A program made the translations under genes and the position numbers. A DNA stretch of 64,000 bases from Lysobacter sp. MMG2. GTDB taxonomy: Bacteria; Pseudomonadota; Gammaproteobacteria; Xanthomonadales; Xanthomonadaceae. Shown piece by piece: positions 42,544-55,032 of the stretch (positions are counted from its first letter, which is position 1; each line of letters starts with the position of its first letter). Location of the stretch: NCBI RefSeq assembly GCF_016735495.2, contig NZ_JAERQY020000005.1:186001-250000 (forward strand), written 5' to 3'. Under the pieces are notes generated by a model. The model had not been told where the DNA came from. It worked only from the letters and a program-made list of their open reading frames with translations, and did not search any database.

Positions 42544-44622
42544 TCAGGAATTGAAGGCCTTGCCTTCGTCCGCCAGCTTCTGCAGCAGCGGCGCCACCTT
42601 CCACGCGCTGCCCTCGTAACCGGCCGCGTAGCGTGAAATGGATTGCACGACGTTGTAGAGCCCGACTTCATCGGCGTACAACATCGGTCCTCCACGATGC
42701 TTGGGGAATCCGTATCCGCTCAGGTACACCATGTCGATATCGGAGGCCCGCGTCGCGATGCCTTCCTCCAGGATCAGTGCGCCCTCGTTGACCATCGACA
42801 GAACCAGGCGCTCGACGATCTCCTCGTCGCTGATGTGCCGGCGCTCGATGCCCAGGGACTTCGAATGGGCCTGGATCATCTCGTTGACCTTCGCGCTCGG
42901 GTACGCCTTGCGGTCGCCCGCCTTGTAGTCGTACCAACCCGCGCCGGCCTTCTGGCCGAAACGTCCCATCTCGCAGAGCAGGTCGCCGGTCCTGGAATAG
43001 GTGAACTCGGGCTGCTCCACGTAACGACGCTTGCGAATGGCCCAGCTGATGTCGTTGCCGGCCATGTCGATCATGCGGAAGGGCCCCATTGCGAAGCCGA
43101 ATGCCTCCGCGGCACGGTCGACCTGCTCGGGAAGCGCGCCTTCGTCCAGCAGGAAGCCGGCCTGCCGTGAGTACTGTTCGATCATGCGATTGCCGATGAA
43201 GCCATCGCAGACTCCGGCGACGACCGCGACCTTGCGGATCCGCTTCGCCAGCTTCATCACGGTGGCCAGCACGTCCTTGCCGGTCTTCGCGCCGCGGACG
43301 ACTTCAAGCAGCCGCATCACGTTCGCCGGACTGAAGAAGTGCATGCCCACCACGTCCTGCGGCCGCCCGGTGAATGCGGCGATGCGATCGACGTCTAGCG
43401 TGGAGGTATTCGATGCGAGGATCGCGCCGGCCTTCGCGACGGCGTCGAGTTGCCTGAACACCGACTCCTTGACGTCGAGGTTCTCGAAGACCGCTTCGAT
43501 TACCAGGTCCGCGTTGCCGATGTCGCCATACGACAACGTCCCGTTCAACAGCGCCATGCGCTGCTCGACCTGCTCCTGTGTGAGCTTGCCCTTCTTCGCA
43601 GAGGCTTCGTAGTTGCGGCGGATGTTCGCGATGCCCCGCTCCAGGCCCTCGGCGTTCGTCTCCAGCAGCGTGACCGGAATCCCCGCGTTGAGGAAGTTCA
43701 TGCTGATGCCGCCGCCCATCATGCCGGCGCCGATCACCGCGACCTGGTCGATGCGGCGCGTCGGCGTGTCGGCGGGCACGTCGGGAATCTTGCTGGCCAT
43801 GCGTTCGCCGAGGAACGCATGCCGCAGCGCACGCGACGCGGGTGTCGCCATCAGCGCCTGGAATGCGGCCCACTCCTCCGCCAATCCTTGTTCGAACGGC
43901 TTGAGCGAACCTGCTACCGCGTCCACGCACTTGAGCGGCGCGGGGAACGACTTCGCGTTGGCGGACAGCGTCGCGCGGACGAAGCCCAGGTAGCCTTCGG
44001 GATTCTCATGCTCGACGCGCAGATCACGCACCTTCGGGTGCGCCGACTTCTTCATAACGTCGCGTGCCAGCGCCAGCGCGGCAGGCATCACGTCCACGTC
44101 GACGATCGCGTCGAACAGGCGGGTTCCTTCCAGACTTGCGACGCGAACCGTCTCGCCGGAAACGATCATGTTCACGGCACGCTCGAGCCCGACGACGCGC
44201 GGCAGGCGCTGCGTGCCACCCGCACCCGGCAACAGGCCCAGGTTCACCTCCGGCAAGGCGATCTGCGCGTCGCGCTCCGCCACGCGGTAGTGGCATCCCA
44301 GCGCGAGCTCCAGCCCACCGCCCATCGCCACCGAGTGGATCGCGGCGACGACCGGTTTGGGCGAGGATTCGATCGTCCGGATCACCGTATGCAGGCTCGG
44401 TTCGCGCTGCGCGTCCGGCGAGTCGAACTCGCGGATGTCGGCGCCGCCGGAAAAGGCGTTGCCCTGCCCATGTATCACGATGGCCTTCACCGCCCCGTCG
44501 GCCAGGGCGCGCTGCATGCCGTCGACGATGCCGCGTCGCGTGCGGTATCCCAGTCCGTTGACGGGCGGGTTGTCGAGTGTGATGACCGCGACCTCGTCGC
44601 GAGTCTCGTAGTGCGCTGTCAT
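42544..44622 (-). CDS. bifunctional enoyl-CoA hydratase / 3-hydroxyacyl-CoA dehydrogenase
   Basis: A FadB/FadJ-type multifunctional beta-oxidation protein of 692 residues. The crotonase half has the catalytic glutamates E105 ([12 protein letters not shown]) and E125 ([15 protein letters not shown]). The dehydrogenase half starts near residue 295 with the NAD motif [13 protein letters not shown], has the [15 protein letters not shown] active-site histidine segment, and ends in the duplicated C-terminal domain ([17 protein letters not shown]). I chose the ATG at 44622 (GGAA seven bases upstream) over 44634. It heads the operon with the thiolase and the truncated dehydrogenase. It most resembles the peroxisomal-type or FadJ branch; the exact name is uncertain. 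Confidence 0.93.
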   Translation of the reverse strand: MTAHYETRDEVAVITLDNPPVNGLGYRTRRGIVDGMQRALADGAVKAIVIHGQGNAFSGGADIREFDSPDAQREPSLHTVIRTIESSPKPVVAAIHSVAMGGGLELALGCHYRVAERDAQIALPEVNLGLLPGAGGTQRLPRVVGLERAVNMIVSGETVRVASLEGTRLFDAIVDVDVMPAALALARDVMKKSAHPKVRDLRVEHENPEGYLGFVRATLSANAKSFPAPLKCVDAVAGSLKPFEQGLAEEWAAFQALMATPASRALRHAFLGERMASKIPDVPADTPTRRIDQVAVIGAGMMGGGISMNFLNAGIPVTLLETNAEGLERGIANIRRNYEASAKKGKLTQEQVEQRMALLNGTLSYGDIGNADLVIEAVFENLDVKESVFRQLDAVAKAGAILASNTSTLDVDRIAAFTGRPQDVVGMHFFSPANVMRLLEVVRGAKTGKDVLATVMKLAKRIRKVAVVAGVCDGFIGNRMIEQYSRQAGFLLDEGALPEQVDRAAEAFGFAMGPFRMIDMAGNDISWAIRKRRYVEQPEFTYSRTGDLLCEMGRFGQKAGAGWYDYKAGDRKAYPSAKVNEMIQAHSKSLGIERRHISDEEIVERLVLSMVNEGALILEEGIATRASDIDMVYLSGYGFPKHRGGPMLYADEVGLYNVVQSISRYAAGYEGSAWKVAPLLQKLADEGKAFNS

Positions 44623-44917
44623 TGCGGGTTCCATGATGCGTCGATAGCGGCGCCGGTGGCACCGCGCGAATGCGGGAACAGCAAGGTGGACTGCTCCGCA
44701 TCTACCTGCATCGAGTTAAGCAGCTTTTCCGGCGCGAACTCCCCCCCTTAGGAGGGGGCCTGTGACATCGGTTGCCCGAACGACGCCCGGCAAAGACTGT
44801 GCCGTCAGGAATAGAGCGAGAGTCGTGTTTCGCTCGCGACGAGAATCGTGCAGTCAGGGCGATCGGCGGCCGACCGCTCGCCGTTCAAGGCGCACGTATC
44901 GTCCGCATTCGGATGCC
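44623..44917. other. intergenic region between recJ and the FadB-like gene
   Basis: About 295 bases without a credible gene. A small C/G hairpin CTCCCCCCCTTAGGAGGGGG (44739-44758) is the clearest element and may end the recJ transcript. The promoter of the fatty-acid oxidation operon must lie nearby, but no clear -35/-10 pair stands out. Confidence 0.45.
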
Positions 44918-46645
44918 CTACGCAATCCCGTCGACGCTTTCGCGATGGACGACGATCAGTTGCACGGCGTCGCCTCCGCGGTAATCGTCCGTTTCCAGCC
45001 GATACGCGATGCGCACGCGCGCGGGCGGCGCAAGTCCGGTCCAGCCGCCGAACTCGATCGCGTTGAGGCGACGCCCTGCGAGGCCGAGTTCGAGTTTCAG
45101 ATGCCGCTCGCCAACGACCCGCCAACCGATCACATCGAACTCGCCGTCGAACTGAGGCTCGCCGAAACCCTGCCCCCACGGCCCGCCGTCGCGCAGCGCT
45201 TCGGCGCTGGCGCGGCAGAATTCGTCGGCCACCAGTTCACCGTCGCTGAGCAGTTCGGCCTGCAGAAGTTCGGGCGTGAGCAGGGCCGCGGCGCATTCCC
45301 TGAAGGCCTGTGCGAACGCCGCGAAGGCCTCCGCGCGCAGCGACAGGCCCGCGGCCATCGCATGCCCACCGAAGCGTTCGATCAGATGCGGATGACGCGC
45401 GTGCACGTCGGCCAGCGCGTCGCGGATGTGGAAGCCCGGGATCGAGCGCGCGGAGCCGCGCAGCGAATCGCTGCCCGGCTCGGCCGGCGCGAACGCAATG
45501 ACGGGACGGTGCAGCCGCTCCTTCATCTTCGAAGCGACCAGGCCGACCACGCCCGGATGCCATTCGGCATCGAACAGGCACACCGCCGCCGGAGCGTCGC
45601 CCTCGCCCATCGCCACGCGGCCGAGTGCGCGTTCGGCGTCATCGGTCATCTGCTGCTGCACGGCGCGGCGCTCGCTGTTGATCTCGTTGAGCGTGGCGGC
45701 GATGTCGCGCGCCCGCGCGAGGTCGTCGGTGAGCAGGCATTCGATGCCCAGCGCCATGTCTTCCAGGCGCCCGGCCGCATTGAGTCGCGGGCCGACGGCG
45801 TAGCCGATGTCGGTGGCGGTCAGACGGCCGGCATCGCGCTGCGACACTTCGATCAGTGCCTTCAAGCCCGCGCAGCCGTGACCCGCGCGCAGGCGTCGCA
45901 GTCCCGCACCGACGAGCGCGCGGTTGTTCGCATCCAGCGGCACCACGTCGGCGACCGTACCGACAGCGACGAGGTCGAGCAGCACCTGCAGGTCCGGCTC
46001 GCGCCCGTCGAACGCACCGCGTTCGCGAAGGTGCCGTCGCAATGCGAGCAGCACGTAGAACATCACGCCGACGCCGGCCAGGCATTTGCTCGGGAATGCG
46101 TCGCCGCGCAGGTTCGGATCGACGATGGCATCGGCCGGTGGCAGGTGTTCGCCCGGAAGGTGATGATCGGTCACCAGCACCTGCCAGCCGCGCGCTTTCG
46201 CCGCCGTGATGCCGGCATGGCAGGCGATGCCGTGGTCGACGGTGACCAGCAGGTCGGGCTGCAGCGCCGCCAGTTCCTCCACCAGCGCCGGCGACAAGCC
46301 ATAGCCGTGCACGATGCGATTGGGCACCGCGTGCGAAACGCGCCGCGCGCCGAGCATGCGCAACCCGCGCACGCCAACCGCGCAGGCAGTGGCGCCGTCG
46401 CAGTCGAAATCGCCGACGACTACGATGTGCCTGTCGTGCGCGATGGCCTCGGCGAGCAGCGCCGTCGCCGCGTCCAGGCCACCGAGCAGTTCCGGCGGAT
46501 GCAGGTTCGTCAGGCGCGGCTGCGCGAGCTCGGGCGTGGTCGCGCCGCGCGCGGCGTACAAGCGGCGCAGCAGCCGCGGCATCGTGTCGGGCCACTGCCC
46601 CGGATCGGGGCACTCGCGGCGCCGCAGTCGTGCCACCGGCTTCAT
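44918..46645 (-). CDS. recJ: single-stranded-DNA-specific exonuclease RecJ
   Basis: RecJ is the 5'-3' single-strand exonuclease used in RecF-pathway recombination and mismatch repair. The 575-residue protein has the DHH-family metal motifs VVVGDFDCDGATA, TVDHGIACHAGI and VTDHHLPG. The DHHA1 domain has the RSIPGFHIRDALA and FGGHAMAAGLSL hallmarks. Its ATG overlaps the stop of the rpfE-like gene (ATGA), so it is translated by coupling. recJ next to rpfE is the Xanthomonas rpf arrangement. Confidence 0.97.
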   Translation of the reverse strand: MKPVARLRRRECPDPGQWPDTMPRLLRRLYAARGATTPELAQPRLTNLHPPELLGGLDAATALLAEAIAHDRHIVVVGDFDCDGATACAVGVRGLRMLGARRVSHAVPNRIVHGYGLSPALVEELAALQPDLLVTVDHGIACHAGITAAKARGWQVLVTDHHLPGEHLPPADAIVDPNLRGDAFPSKCLAGVGVMFYVLLALRRHLRERGAFDGREPDLQVLLDLVAVGTVADVVPLDANNRALVGAGLRRLRAGHGCAGLKALIEVSQRDAGRLTATDIGYAVGPRLNAAGRLEDMALGIECLLTDDLARARDIAATLNEINSERRAVQQQMTDDAERALGRVAMGEGDAPAAVCLFDAEWHPGVVGLVASKMKERLHRPVIAFAPAEPGSDSLRGSARSIPGFHIRDALADVHARHPHLIERFGGHAMAAGLSLRAEAFAAFAQAFRECAAALLTPELLQAELLSDGELVADEFCRASAEALRDGGPWGQGFGEPQFDGEFDVIGWRVVGERHLKLELGLAGRRLNAIEFGGWTGLAPPARVRIAYRLETDDYRGGDAVQLIVVHRESVDGIA

Positions 46646-47580
46646 GCGGCAGACGCGACGAAGGACACCAGCGGGCGACGCCAGAAGCGCCAGCGCTGCG
46701 AGCGCGTGATGTCGTAGCGCGTGCCGTCGTCGAATTCGAAGCGAAGCTGCGCAAGCGCGCTGTCGGCGACGGCCTTCAGCAGGGGCGCGAACCATGCGCC
46801 CTCGAGCAGGGCGAGATCGCGCGAGTCGCGCAGGTCGATGAGCGTGTTCCCGCTGGCGGCATCGCCATTCCACGACGATGCCCTGGCGGTGACGTGCACG
46901 CCGCCGAGTACGGCCAGCGCCGTCAGGGTCTCGTCATCACTGGCGATGCGCGTGTACGTCGACTGCACGCGATCGGGCAGCGCGCCCGCGCCCCAGAACC
47001 ACAACGAGTTCACCGGCGCCAGCCCGGCCGCTGCGCGCTGCGCGTTGAGCGGATGGTTGTGCAGCACGACCTGCGCTTCGCTGAGCAATGCACGCCAGCG
47101 GCGGCCTTCGGGGCCCTGCGGCAACTCATCGAAGAGATCGGCGCCGAGGGCCTGCTCGGGCGAAGTGAACGCAGGCAGCTTCGCGCCCATCGGCAAGCGC
47201 AGGTACCAGCGCGATGGAACGGGCGCGTCGATCGGAAAGCCCGCGTCGCCGAACAATGGCTTGAGCGGTTTCAGCAGTGCGGCTGCGTCGGTCGCGGTCA
47301 GACCCAGCGCCTGTCCGTAGGACAGCAGGCGTGCGCCGTTGATGTCGGGCTGCACGTAGGCCGGATCCGCACGCAGCCAGGCGGCGTGCGCGGCGTCGCC
47401 GGCATCGCGTTGACGCGAGGCGGCCGCGACGGGCCAGCCGCGCGGCAGCACATCGAGAATGTCGGAGAGCGCATCGCCGCCGCGCTCGCTGCGATCGCCG
47501 CGCGCCAGCGCCTTGCCGGTGGACTCCGACAGACGCTGGCCGCCAAAGCGCTCGCGCGGCGGCAGCAGCAGCGTGATCAC
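46642..47580 (-). CDS. rpfE: RpfE-like protein (annotated elsewhere as a phosphoglycerate-mutase-like protein)
   Basis: A 312-residue protein matching in position the rpfE gene of Xanthomonas, between recJ and greA. It contains VNSLWFWGAGALPD (about residue 188), the segment by which this family has been linked to phosphoglycerate mutase or alkaline-phosphatase-fold enzymes, but the metal ligands of that fold are not evident. It has no signal peptide or membrane helix. I start it at GTG 47580 (VITLLLPPRERFGGQ), ten bases after the greA stop; the longer ATG frame would lie inside greA. In Xanthomonas rpfE mutants show modest changes in extracellular enzymes and polysaccharide; the biochemical role is unknown. 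Confidence 0.78.
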   Translation of the reverse strand: MITLLLPPRERFGGQRLSESTGKALARGDRSERGGDALSDILDVLPRGWPVAAASRQRDAGDAAHAAWLRADPAYVQPDINGARLLSYGQALGLTATDAAALLKPLKPLFGDAGFPIDAPVPSRWYLRLPMGAKLPAFTSPEQALGADLFDELPQGPEGRRWRALLSEAQVVLHNHPLNAQRAAAGLAPVNSLWFWGAGALPDRVQSTYTRIASDDETLTALAVLGGVHVTARASSWNGDAASGNTLIDLRDSRDLALLEGAWFAPLLKAVADSALAQLRFEFDDGTRYDITRSQRWRFWRRPLVSFVASAA

Positions 47581-47590
47581 TCTGCCGCTC

Positions 47591-48070
47591 TCAGCCGGCG
47601 GCGTAGCTGACGCCGACGATTTCGTACTCGCGGGTGCCGCCGGGCGCATCGATGGTGATCGTGTCGCCTTCGTGCTTGCCGATCAGTGCACGCGCCACCG
47701 GCGAGGAGATCGCGATCAGGCCCAGCTTGATGTCGGCTTCCAGGTCACCAACGATCTGGTAGCGGCGCTCTTCGTCGGTTTCCGTGTCGGCCAGTTCGAC
47801 CGTCGCGCCGAACACCACGCGCGAGCCGGCGTTGAGCGAGGACACGTCGATCACCTGCGCGTGCGACAGCTCGGCTTCCAGCTGCTTGATGCGGCCTTCG
47901 ATGAAGCCCTGCTGTTCGCGGGCGGCGTGGTACTCGGCGTTTTCCTTGAGGTCGCCGTGCGCGCGCGCTTCGGAGATCGCGTTGATCACCGCCGGGCGCT
48001 TGACCGACTTCAATTCTTCCAGCTCGGCGCGCAGTCGCTGTGCGCCCTGAAGGGTAAGGGGTGCTCGCAT
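47591..48070 (-). CDS. greA: transcription elongation factor GreA
   Basis: GreA rescues backtracked RNA polymerase by stimulating transcript cleavage. The 159-residue protein has the N-terminal coiled coil with the acidic tip ([20 protein letters not shown]) and the C-terminal FKBP-like domain ([30 protein letters not shown]). AGGAAG precedes the ATG. It is followed closely by rpfE and recJ. carB lies upstream across a repeat-filled gap, matching the usual carAB-greA order. Confidence 0.98.
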   Translation of the reverse strand: MRAPLTLQGAQRLRAELEELKSVKRPAVINAISEARAHGDLKENAEYHAAREQQGFIEGRIKQLEAELSHAQVIDVSSLNAGSRVVFGATVELADTETDEERRYQIVGDLEADIKLGLIAISSPVARALIGKHEGDTITIDAPGGTREYEIVGVSYAAG

Positions 48071-48366
48071 TGCTTGTTCTTCCTGTTGCCGGGCTCGGTT
48101 CCCGGCAGTCCGTTATGCGGATTCTCTATCAGATGACGGTCAGGGCGAAAGCCGCATTCGCCCCGAGCCGTCATTCCCGCGAAGGCGGGAACCCAATTGT
48201 CCGCGCCATTCCGGCTTCCGCCGGGGGTGACGCCCTCAGGCTTGAATCCCCGCCATCCCGGGGATGCCAGGATCGTAGCCGGGGTGAGCGAAGCGCACCC
48301 GGGATCGCCGTCACGCGCCCTGAACCCGGGTGCGCGTCGCTTACCCGGGCTACAAAAGCGCGACGC
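48071..48366. repeat. two intergenic repeat elements between carB and greA
   Basis: The gap holds a hairpin element TCATTCCCGCGAAGGCGGGA (48169-48188) with a partner arm near 48205-48250, then a copy of the GTAGCC-GGGTGAGCG...CTTACCCGGGCTAC element (48276-48353). The first belongs to the family also at 26204-26283, 60270-60352 and 62228-62333; the second to the family at 33185-33278. No gene is seen. Confidence 0.75.
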
Positions 48367-51618
<3,252 letters not shown>

Positions 51619-51626
51619 GGGGGTCC

Positions 51627-52073
51627 TCAGTAAAGTCGTTCCTGCCACGCGGCGGGCGCGAGCCAGGTGATCTGGTCGGGCGATCGGGCGTCGATCGCAC
51701 CGTTCTTCACGGCAGCAAGCACGGCCTGCTGCATGGCGTTCCAGCTGTCGGCGGCCGCGCCTATGCGCGCGCCGAGCCGGTTGTTGTGCGCATCCATCGC
51801 ACGGGCCGCGTTGCCCTGTCCGTCGTCCTCCATCACCGCCGTCACCCAGTCCACGCAACGCGGAGACAGTGTGTAGGCGACGATGGCGCTGGCGAGCGAG
51901 TGGCGGTACGCATCGGCCGGGCCGTTGCGACCGCCGGGCAAACCCACGGCGAAGAACTGCGAGTACGTGGCCACCAGCACGAACGCCGGATAGGCGCCCA
52001 GCACCACCGCGAGAACGAAAACCTTGCGCCAGTGGCGCTTCCCGCGGATCGGCTTGGTGGCCGTGTCGCTCAC
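51627..52073 (-). CDS. small membrane-anchored protein encoded between carA and carB
   Basis: A 148-residue protein with a basic N-terminus ([18 protein letters not shown]), one membrane helix (about residues 18-40, [20 protein letters not shown]) and a domain with [17 protein letters not shown] and [14 protein letters not shown]. That 'DAxRH ... D.HNN..G' pattern resembles the DUF6973-type family, whose function is unknown; the similarity is from memory. The GTG start at 52073 overlaps the carA stop as GTGA, and it ends eight bases before carB, so it is fully embedded in the car operon. It may be periplasmic with an N-terminal anchor. Confidence 0.78.
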   Translation of the reverse strand: MSDTATKPIRGKRHWRKVFVLAVVLGAYPAFVLVATYSQFFAVGLPGGRNGPADAYRHSLASAIVAYTLSPRCVDWVTAVMEDDGQGNAARAMDAHNNRLGARIGAAADSWNAMQQAVLAAVKNGAIDARSPDQITWLAPAAWQERLY

Positions 52074-53209
52074 TTGGCCTGCTGCATCGAGGCGACGAAC
52101 CGGTCGAACAGCGGCGCCACGTCGTGCGGGCCCGGGCTGGCTTCCGGATGGCCCTGGAAGCTGAAGGCCGGCGCGTCGGTGAGCTCGATGCCCTGGTTGG
52201 TGCCATCGAACAGCGAACGGTGGATCACGCGCACGTTCGCCGGCAGCGTCGCTTCGTCGACGGCGAAGCCGTGGTTCTGCGAGGTGATCATCACGCGCTT
52301 GGTGTCGAGGTCCTGCACCGGATGGTTCGCGCCGTGGTGGCCGTGGCCCATCTTCACCGTCTGCGCGCCGGCGGCCAGCGCCAGCAGCTGGTGGCCCAGG
52401 CAGATGCCGAAGGTCGGGATCTTGGCCGCGATGAATTCCTTGATGGCCGCGATGGCGTAATCGCACGGCGCCGGATCGCCCGGGCCGTTGGACAGGAACA
52501 CGCCGTCGGGCTTGAGCGCGAAGACCTCCGACGCGGGCGTCTGCGCCGGCACGACCGTGAGTTTGCAGCCACGCTCGGCCAGCATGCGCAGGATGTTGTG
52601 CTTCACGCCGTAGTCGTAGGCGACGACGTGGAACTTCGGATCGGCCTTCACGAACTCGTTGCGGTCCAGGTCGAGCTGGCCGTCGCGCCACTCGTAGCGC
52701 TCGCGCGTGGTGACTTCCTTCGCCAGGTCCATGCCCTTCAGGCCGGGGAACTTGCGGGCGGCTTCAAGCGCCTTGTCGACGTCGAGGCGCTCTCCAGGAG
52801 CCGCGCCGGCCATCAGCGCACCGTTCTGCGCGCCCTTCTCGCGCAGGATGCGCGTGAGCTTGCGGGTGTCGATGTCGGCGATGGCGACGATGCCGCGGGC
52901 CTTGAGCCACTCCGGCAGCGACACCTGGCTGCGCCAGTTGCTCGGACGACGCGGGACGTTGCGAACGATCAGGCCGGCGGCCCAGGCGCGTGCTGCCTCG
53001 TCGTCCTGATCGGTGCAACCGGTATTGCCGATGTGCGGATACGTCAGGGTCACCAGCTGTCGTGCGTACGACGGGTCGGTGAGGATTTCCTGATAGCCGG
53101 TGATGGCCGTGTTGAATACGACTTCGCCGACCGAAAGGCCGGGCGCGCCTACGGAAACGCCCTCGAAGAGGGTTCCGTCTTCGAGCGCGAGGATTGCGGG
53201 TTGGGTCAC
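52070..53209 (-). CDS. carA: carbamoyl-phosphate synthase small chain
   Basis: CarA is the glutamine amidotransferase subunit that supplies ammonia to CarB. The 379-residue protein has the N-terminal CPSase_sm_chain domain ([33 protein letters not shown]). The class I glutaminase domain has the nucleophile in [16 protein letters not shown] and the His-Glu pair in [15 protein letters not shown]. Its stop is shared with the start of the next gene. Upstream lies a 200-base gap without an identifiable attenuator. Confidence 0.98.
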   Translation of the reverse strand: MTQPAILALEDGTLFEGVSVGAPGLSVGEVVFNTAITGYQEILTDPSYARQLVTLTYPHIGNTGCTDQDDEAARAWAAGLIVRNVPRRPSNWRSQVSLPEWLKARGIVAIADIDTRKLTRILREKGAQNGALMAGAAPGERLDVDKALEAARKFPGLKGMDLAKEVTTRERYEWRDGQLDLDRNEFVKADPKFHVVAYDYGVKHNILRMLAERGCKLTVVPAQTPASEVFALKPDGVFLSNGPGDPAPCDYAIAAIKEFIAAKIPTFGICLGHQLLALAAGAQTVKMGHGHHGANHPVQDLDTKRVMITSQNHGFAVDEATLPANVRVIHRSLFDGTNQGIELTDAPAFSFQGHPEASPGPHDVAPLFDRFVASMQQAK

Positions 53210-53377
53210 GGGGATCGCCTTGGCTGCCGGGGGGTGCTGACCCTTCCCGTCGCGCAGACACCGGCAAAACCGGCTTGCAGCAAAGCGCGGACGCGGTGCG
53301 GGACCGGTCCGACGGAAGGGGTTCAGGCGAGCCGGAATTCTAGCGGCCCAAGGCCGGTAACGCCAGCGTCATCTGCG

Positions 53378-53405
53378 CCGGAAGCGTCAATCTGACGGAT
53401 TCCGG
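53378..53405 (-). terminator. inverted repeat after dapB
   Basis: CCGGAA-GTCA / TGAC-TTCCGG across 53378-53405 lies ten bases past the dapB stop. It has no T-run, so termination is uncertain. Confidence 0.4.
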
Positions 53406-53414
53406 CAAGCTCGT

Positions 53415-54137
53415 TCAGGCGAGCAGATCGCGCAGGCGGTAGCGCCCCGGGGCGCGCCCGGCCAGCTTCGCGGCCGCGTGAAGGGCGCCGCGGGCAAAGA
53501 TGTCGCGGTTGGTGGCGCGGTGGATCAGCTCGATCCGCTCGCCCGGGGCCGTGAACTGCACCAGGTGCTCGCCGACGATGTCGCCGGCCCGCAACGACGC
53601 ATAGCGCGGATTCGCCCCACCCTGCCCTGCGCTCGCGCCCAGCGCCAGCGCGGTGCCGGAGGGCGCGTCCTTCTTGTGCACGTGGTGCGATTCCACGATG
53701 TCGCAGTCCCAGCCCGGCAGCGCCTGCGCGGCCCGTTCGACCAGTTCGCTCAGGATCGCCACGCCCAGGCTAAAGTTCGCCGCCCACAGCAGCGCGATGC
53801 GCTGTGACGCGCCATCGAGCGCGGCGCGTTGAGGCTCTTCCAGTCCGGTCGTGCCCGACACGAGCGCCGCGCCACGTTCCTCGCACAGCGCCAGGATCGG
53901 ATCGAAACCCTGCGGCAGGCTGAAGTCGATGGCGACATCGAACGCGGGCACGCCGTGCAGTTCGGACACGGCGAAATGCGGCACGCCTTCGACCACGCGC
54001 TGCGCCGGCTGCGAACGCGATACGGCAGCCACGACCGTCACGTCCTCGCGCTCCGCTGACAGGCGCAGCAACGCCTGGCCCATGCGCCCGGAGGAACCGT
54101 GGATGAGGATGCGGACCGGATTCGTCGTCGTGTTCAT
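53415..54137 (-). CDS. dapB: 4-hydroxy-tetrahydrodipicolinate reductase
   Basis: DapB carries out the NAD(P)H-dependent second committed step of the lysine and diaminopimelate pathway. The 240-residue protein has the nucleotide loop ILIHGSSGRMGQALL, the substrate-binding GTTGLEEPQRAAL, and the active-site ESHHVHKKDAPSGTALAL with the catalytic histidine and lysine. It is somewhat shorter than E. coli DapB (273 aa), as is usual in this family. dapB-carA-carB is a common proteobacterial order. GST lies divergently 117 bases away. Confidence 0.96.
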   Translation of the reverse strand: MNTTTNPVRILIHGSSGRMGQALLRLSAEREDVTVVAAVSRSQPAQRVVEGVPHFAVSELHGVPAFDVAIDFSLPQGFDPILALCEERGAALVSGTTGLEEPQRAALDGASQRIALLWAANFSLGVAILSELVERAAQALPGWDCDIVESHHVHKKDAPSGTALALGASAGQGGANPRYASLRAGDIVGEHLVQFTAPGERIELIHRATNRDIFARGALHAAAKLAGRAPGRYRLRDLLA

Positions 54138-54254
54138 GCGCGCAGGCTAATCGTCGCGCGCGTGCGCGACAAGCGCGCGGGTGCATGCCGCGTCATCACG
54201 CCGTCGCTGGCGTAATGGGCACCTCTTCCTTCACCGTGCATCGACACCGCGCTG

Positions 54255-55019
54255 ATGCCGCACGGCACGCTGCTCATCGGTGAATCCTTTTCGCCCTGGA
54301 CCCAGAAGGCGCGTTGGGCGCTGGAACGGTGCGGCGTGCCCTTCGACTATCGCGAATACACCCCGACTCTGAGCGAGCCCGGGCTGCGCTGGCGCCTGCG
54401 GCAATGGAACGGCCCGGTGTCCGTGCCCGTGCTGATCGTGGGGCGAGACGCGATACGCGGGTCGTGGGACATCGCCCGGCATGCGGCCACGGTGGCGGGC
54501 GACGCGCGGCTGGGTGCGTTCGACGCCATCGCGCCCTGGAACGACCTCAGCGAAGCCGCCCTCGCCGAAGCCCGCAGCCGCGTCGTGCGCGGCGTACTGG
54601 CGGATCCGGCCGCGCTGGACGAAGCCAGTGCCGCGGTGGTGCCGGCACCGCTGCTTCGCCCGTTGCGGTTCGTGGCGCGCGACGCGACGCGTCGTCTGGA
54701 TCGGAAGTACCGGCATCTGAGCCGGCAAGGTGCTTTGCGATTCGCGCTCGATCGAACGCGCGCAGGCTTGCACGCGCGTGGCGGCGATTTCCTGCTGGGA
54801 ACGTTCGGCTACGCCGACATCGCGATGGCCGTGGTGCTCGAAGCCGTCGCGCCGATCGCGCGCACCGAACCGCCGCTCGGCCCGGCCACGCGTCGCTGCT
54901 GGAGCGACGCGGTACTGGCGGAAGAATTCAGCGATCTGCTGGCGTGGCGCGATCGCCTGGCGGCATCGCCGGCGACCACGTACTCGCAGTTGATCGGCCG
55001 CTCGCTACGAAGCGCATGA
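54255..55019 (+). CDS. glutathione S-transferase-like protein
   Basis: A 254-residue GST-superfamily protein. The N-terminal thioredoxin fold has GESFSPWTQKARWALERCGV, where the S-PWT segment is in the position of the catalytic Ser/Cys, and the cis-proline segment VSVPVLIVG. The helical C-terminal domain ends GYADIAMAVVLEAVAP, the usual N-capping/hydrophobic-staple region. There is no close match to a named class, so the substrate is unknown. It converges on dnaJ with only 13 bases between the stop codons. Confidence 0.85.
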   Translation: MPHGTLLIGESFSPWTQKARWALERCGVPFDYREYTPTLSEPGLRWRLRQWNGPVSVPVLIVGRDAIRGSWDIARHAATVAGDARLGAFDAIAPWNDLSEAALAEARSRVVRGVLADPAALDEASAAVVPAPLLRPLRFVARDATRRLDRKYRHLSRQGALRFALDRTRAGLHARGGDFLLGTFGYADIAMAVVLEAVAPIARTEPPLGPATRRCWSDAVLAEEFSDLLAWRDRLAASPATTYSQLIGRSLRSA

Positions 55020-55032
55020 GCGGCCCGACGCC

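Noticed and set aside
53210-53414. Pyrimidine- or arginine-responsive attenuator before carA
   Set aside because: No leader peptide, anti-terminator pair or T-run hairpin in the carA direction could be identified; the only inverted repeat (53378-53405) lies at the dapB end.
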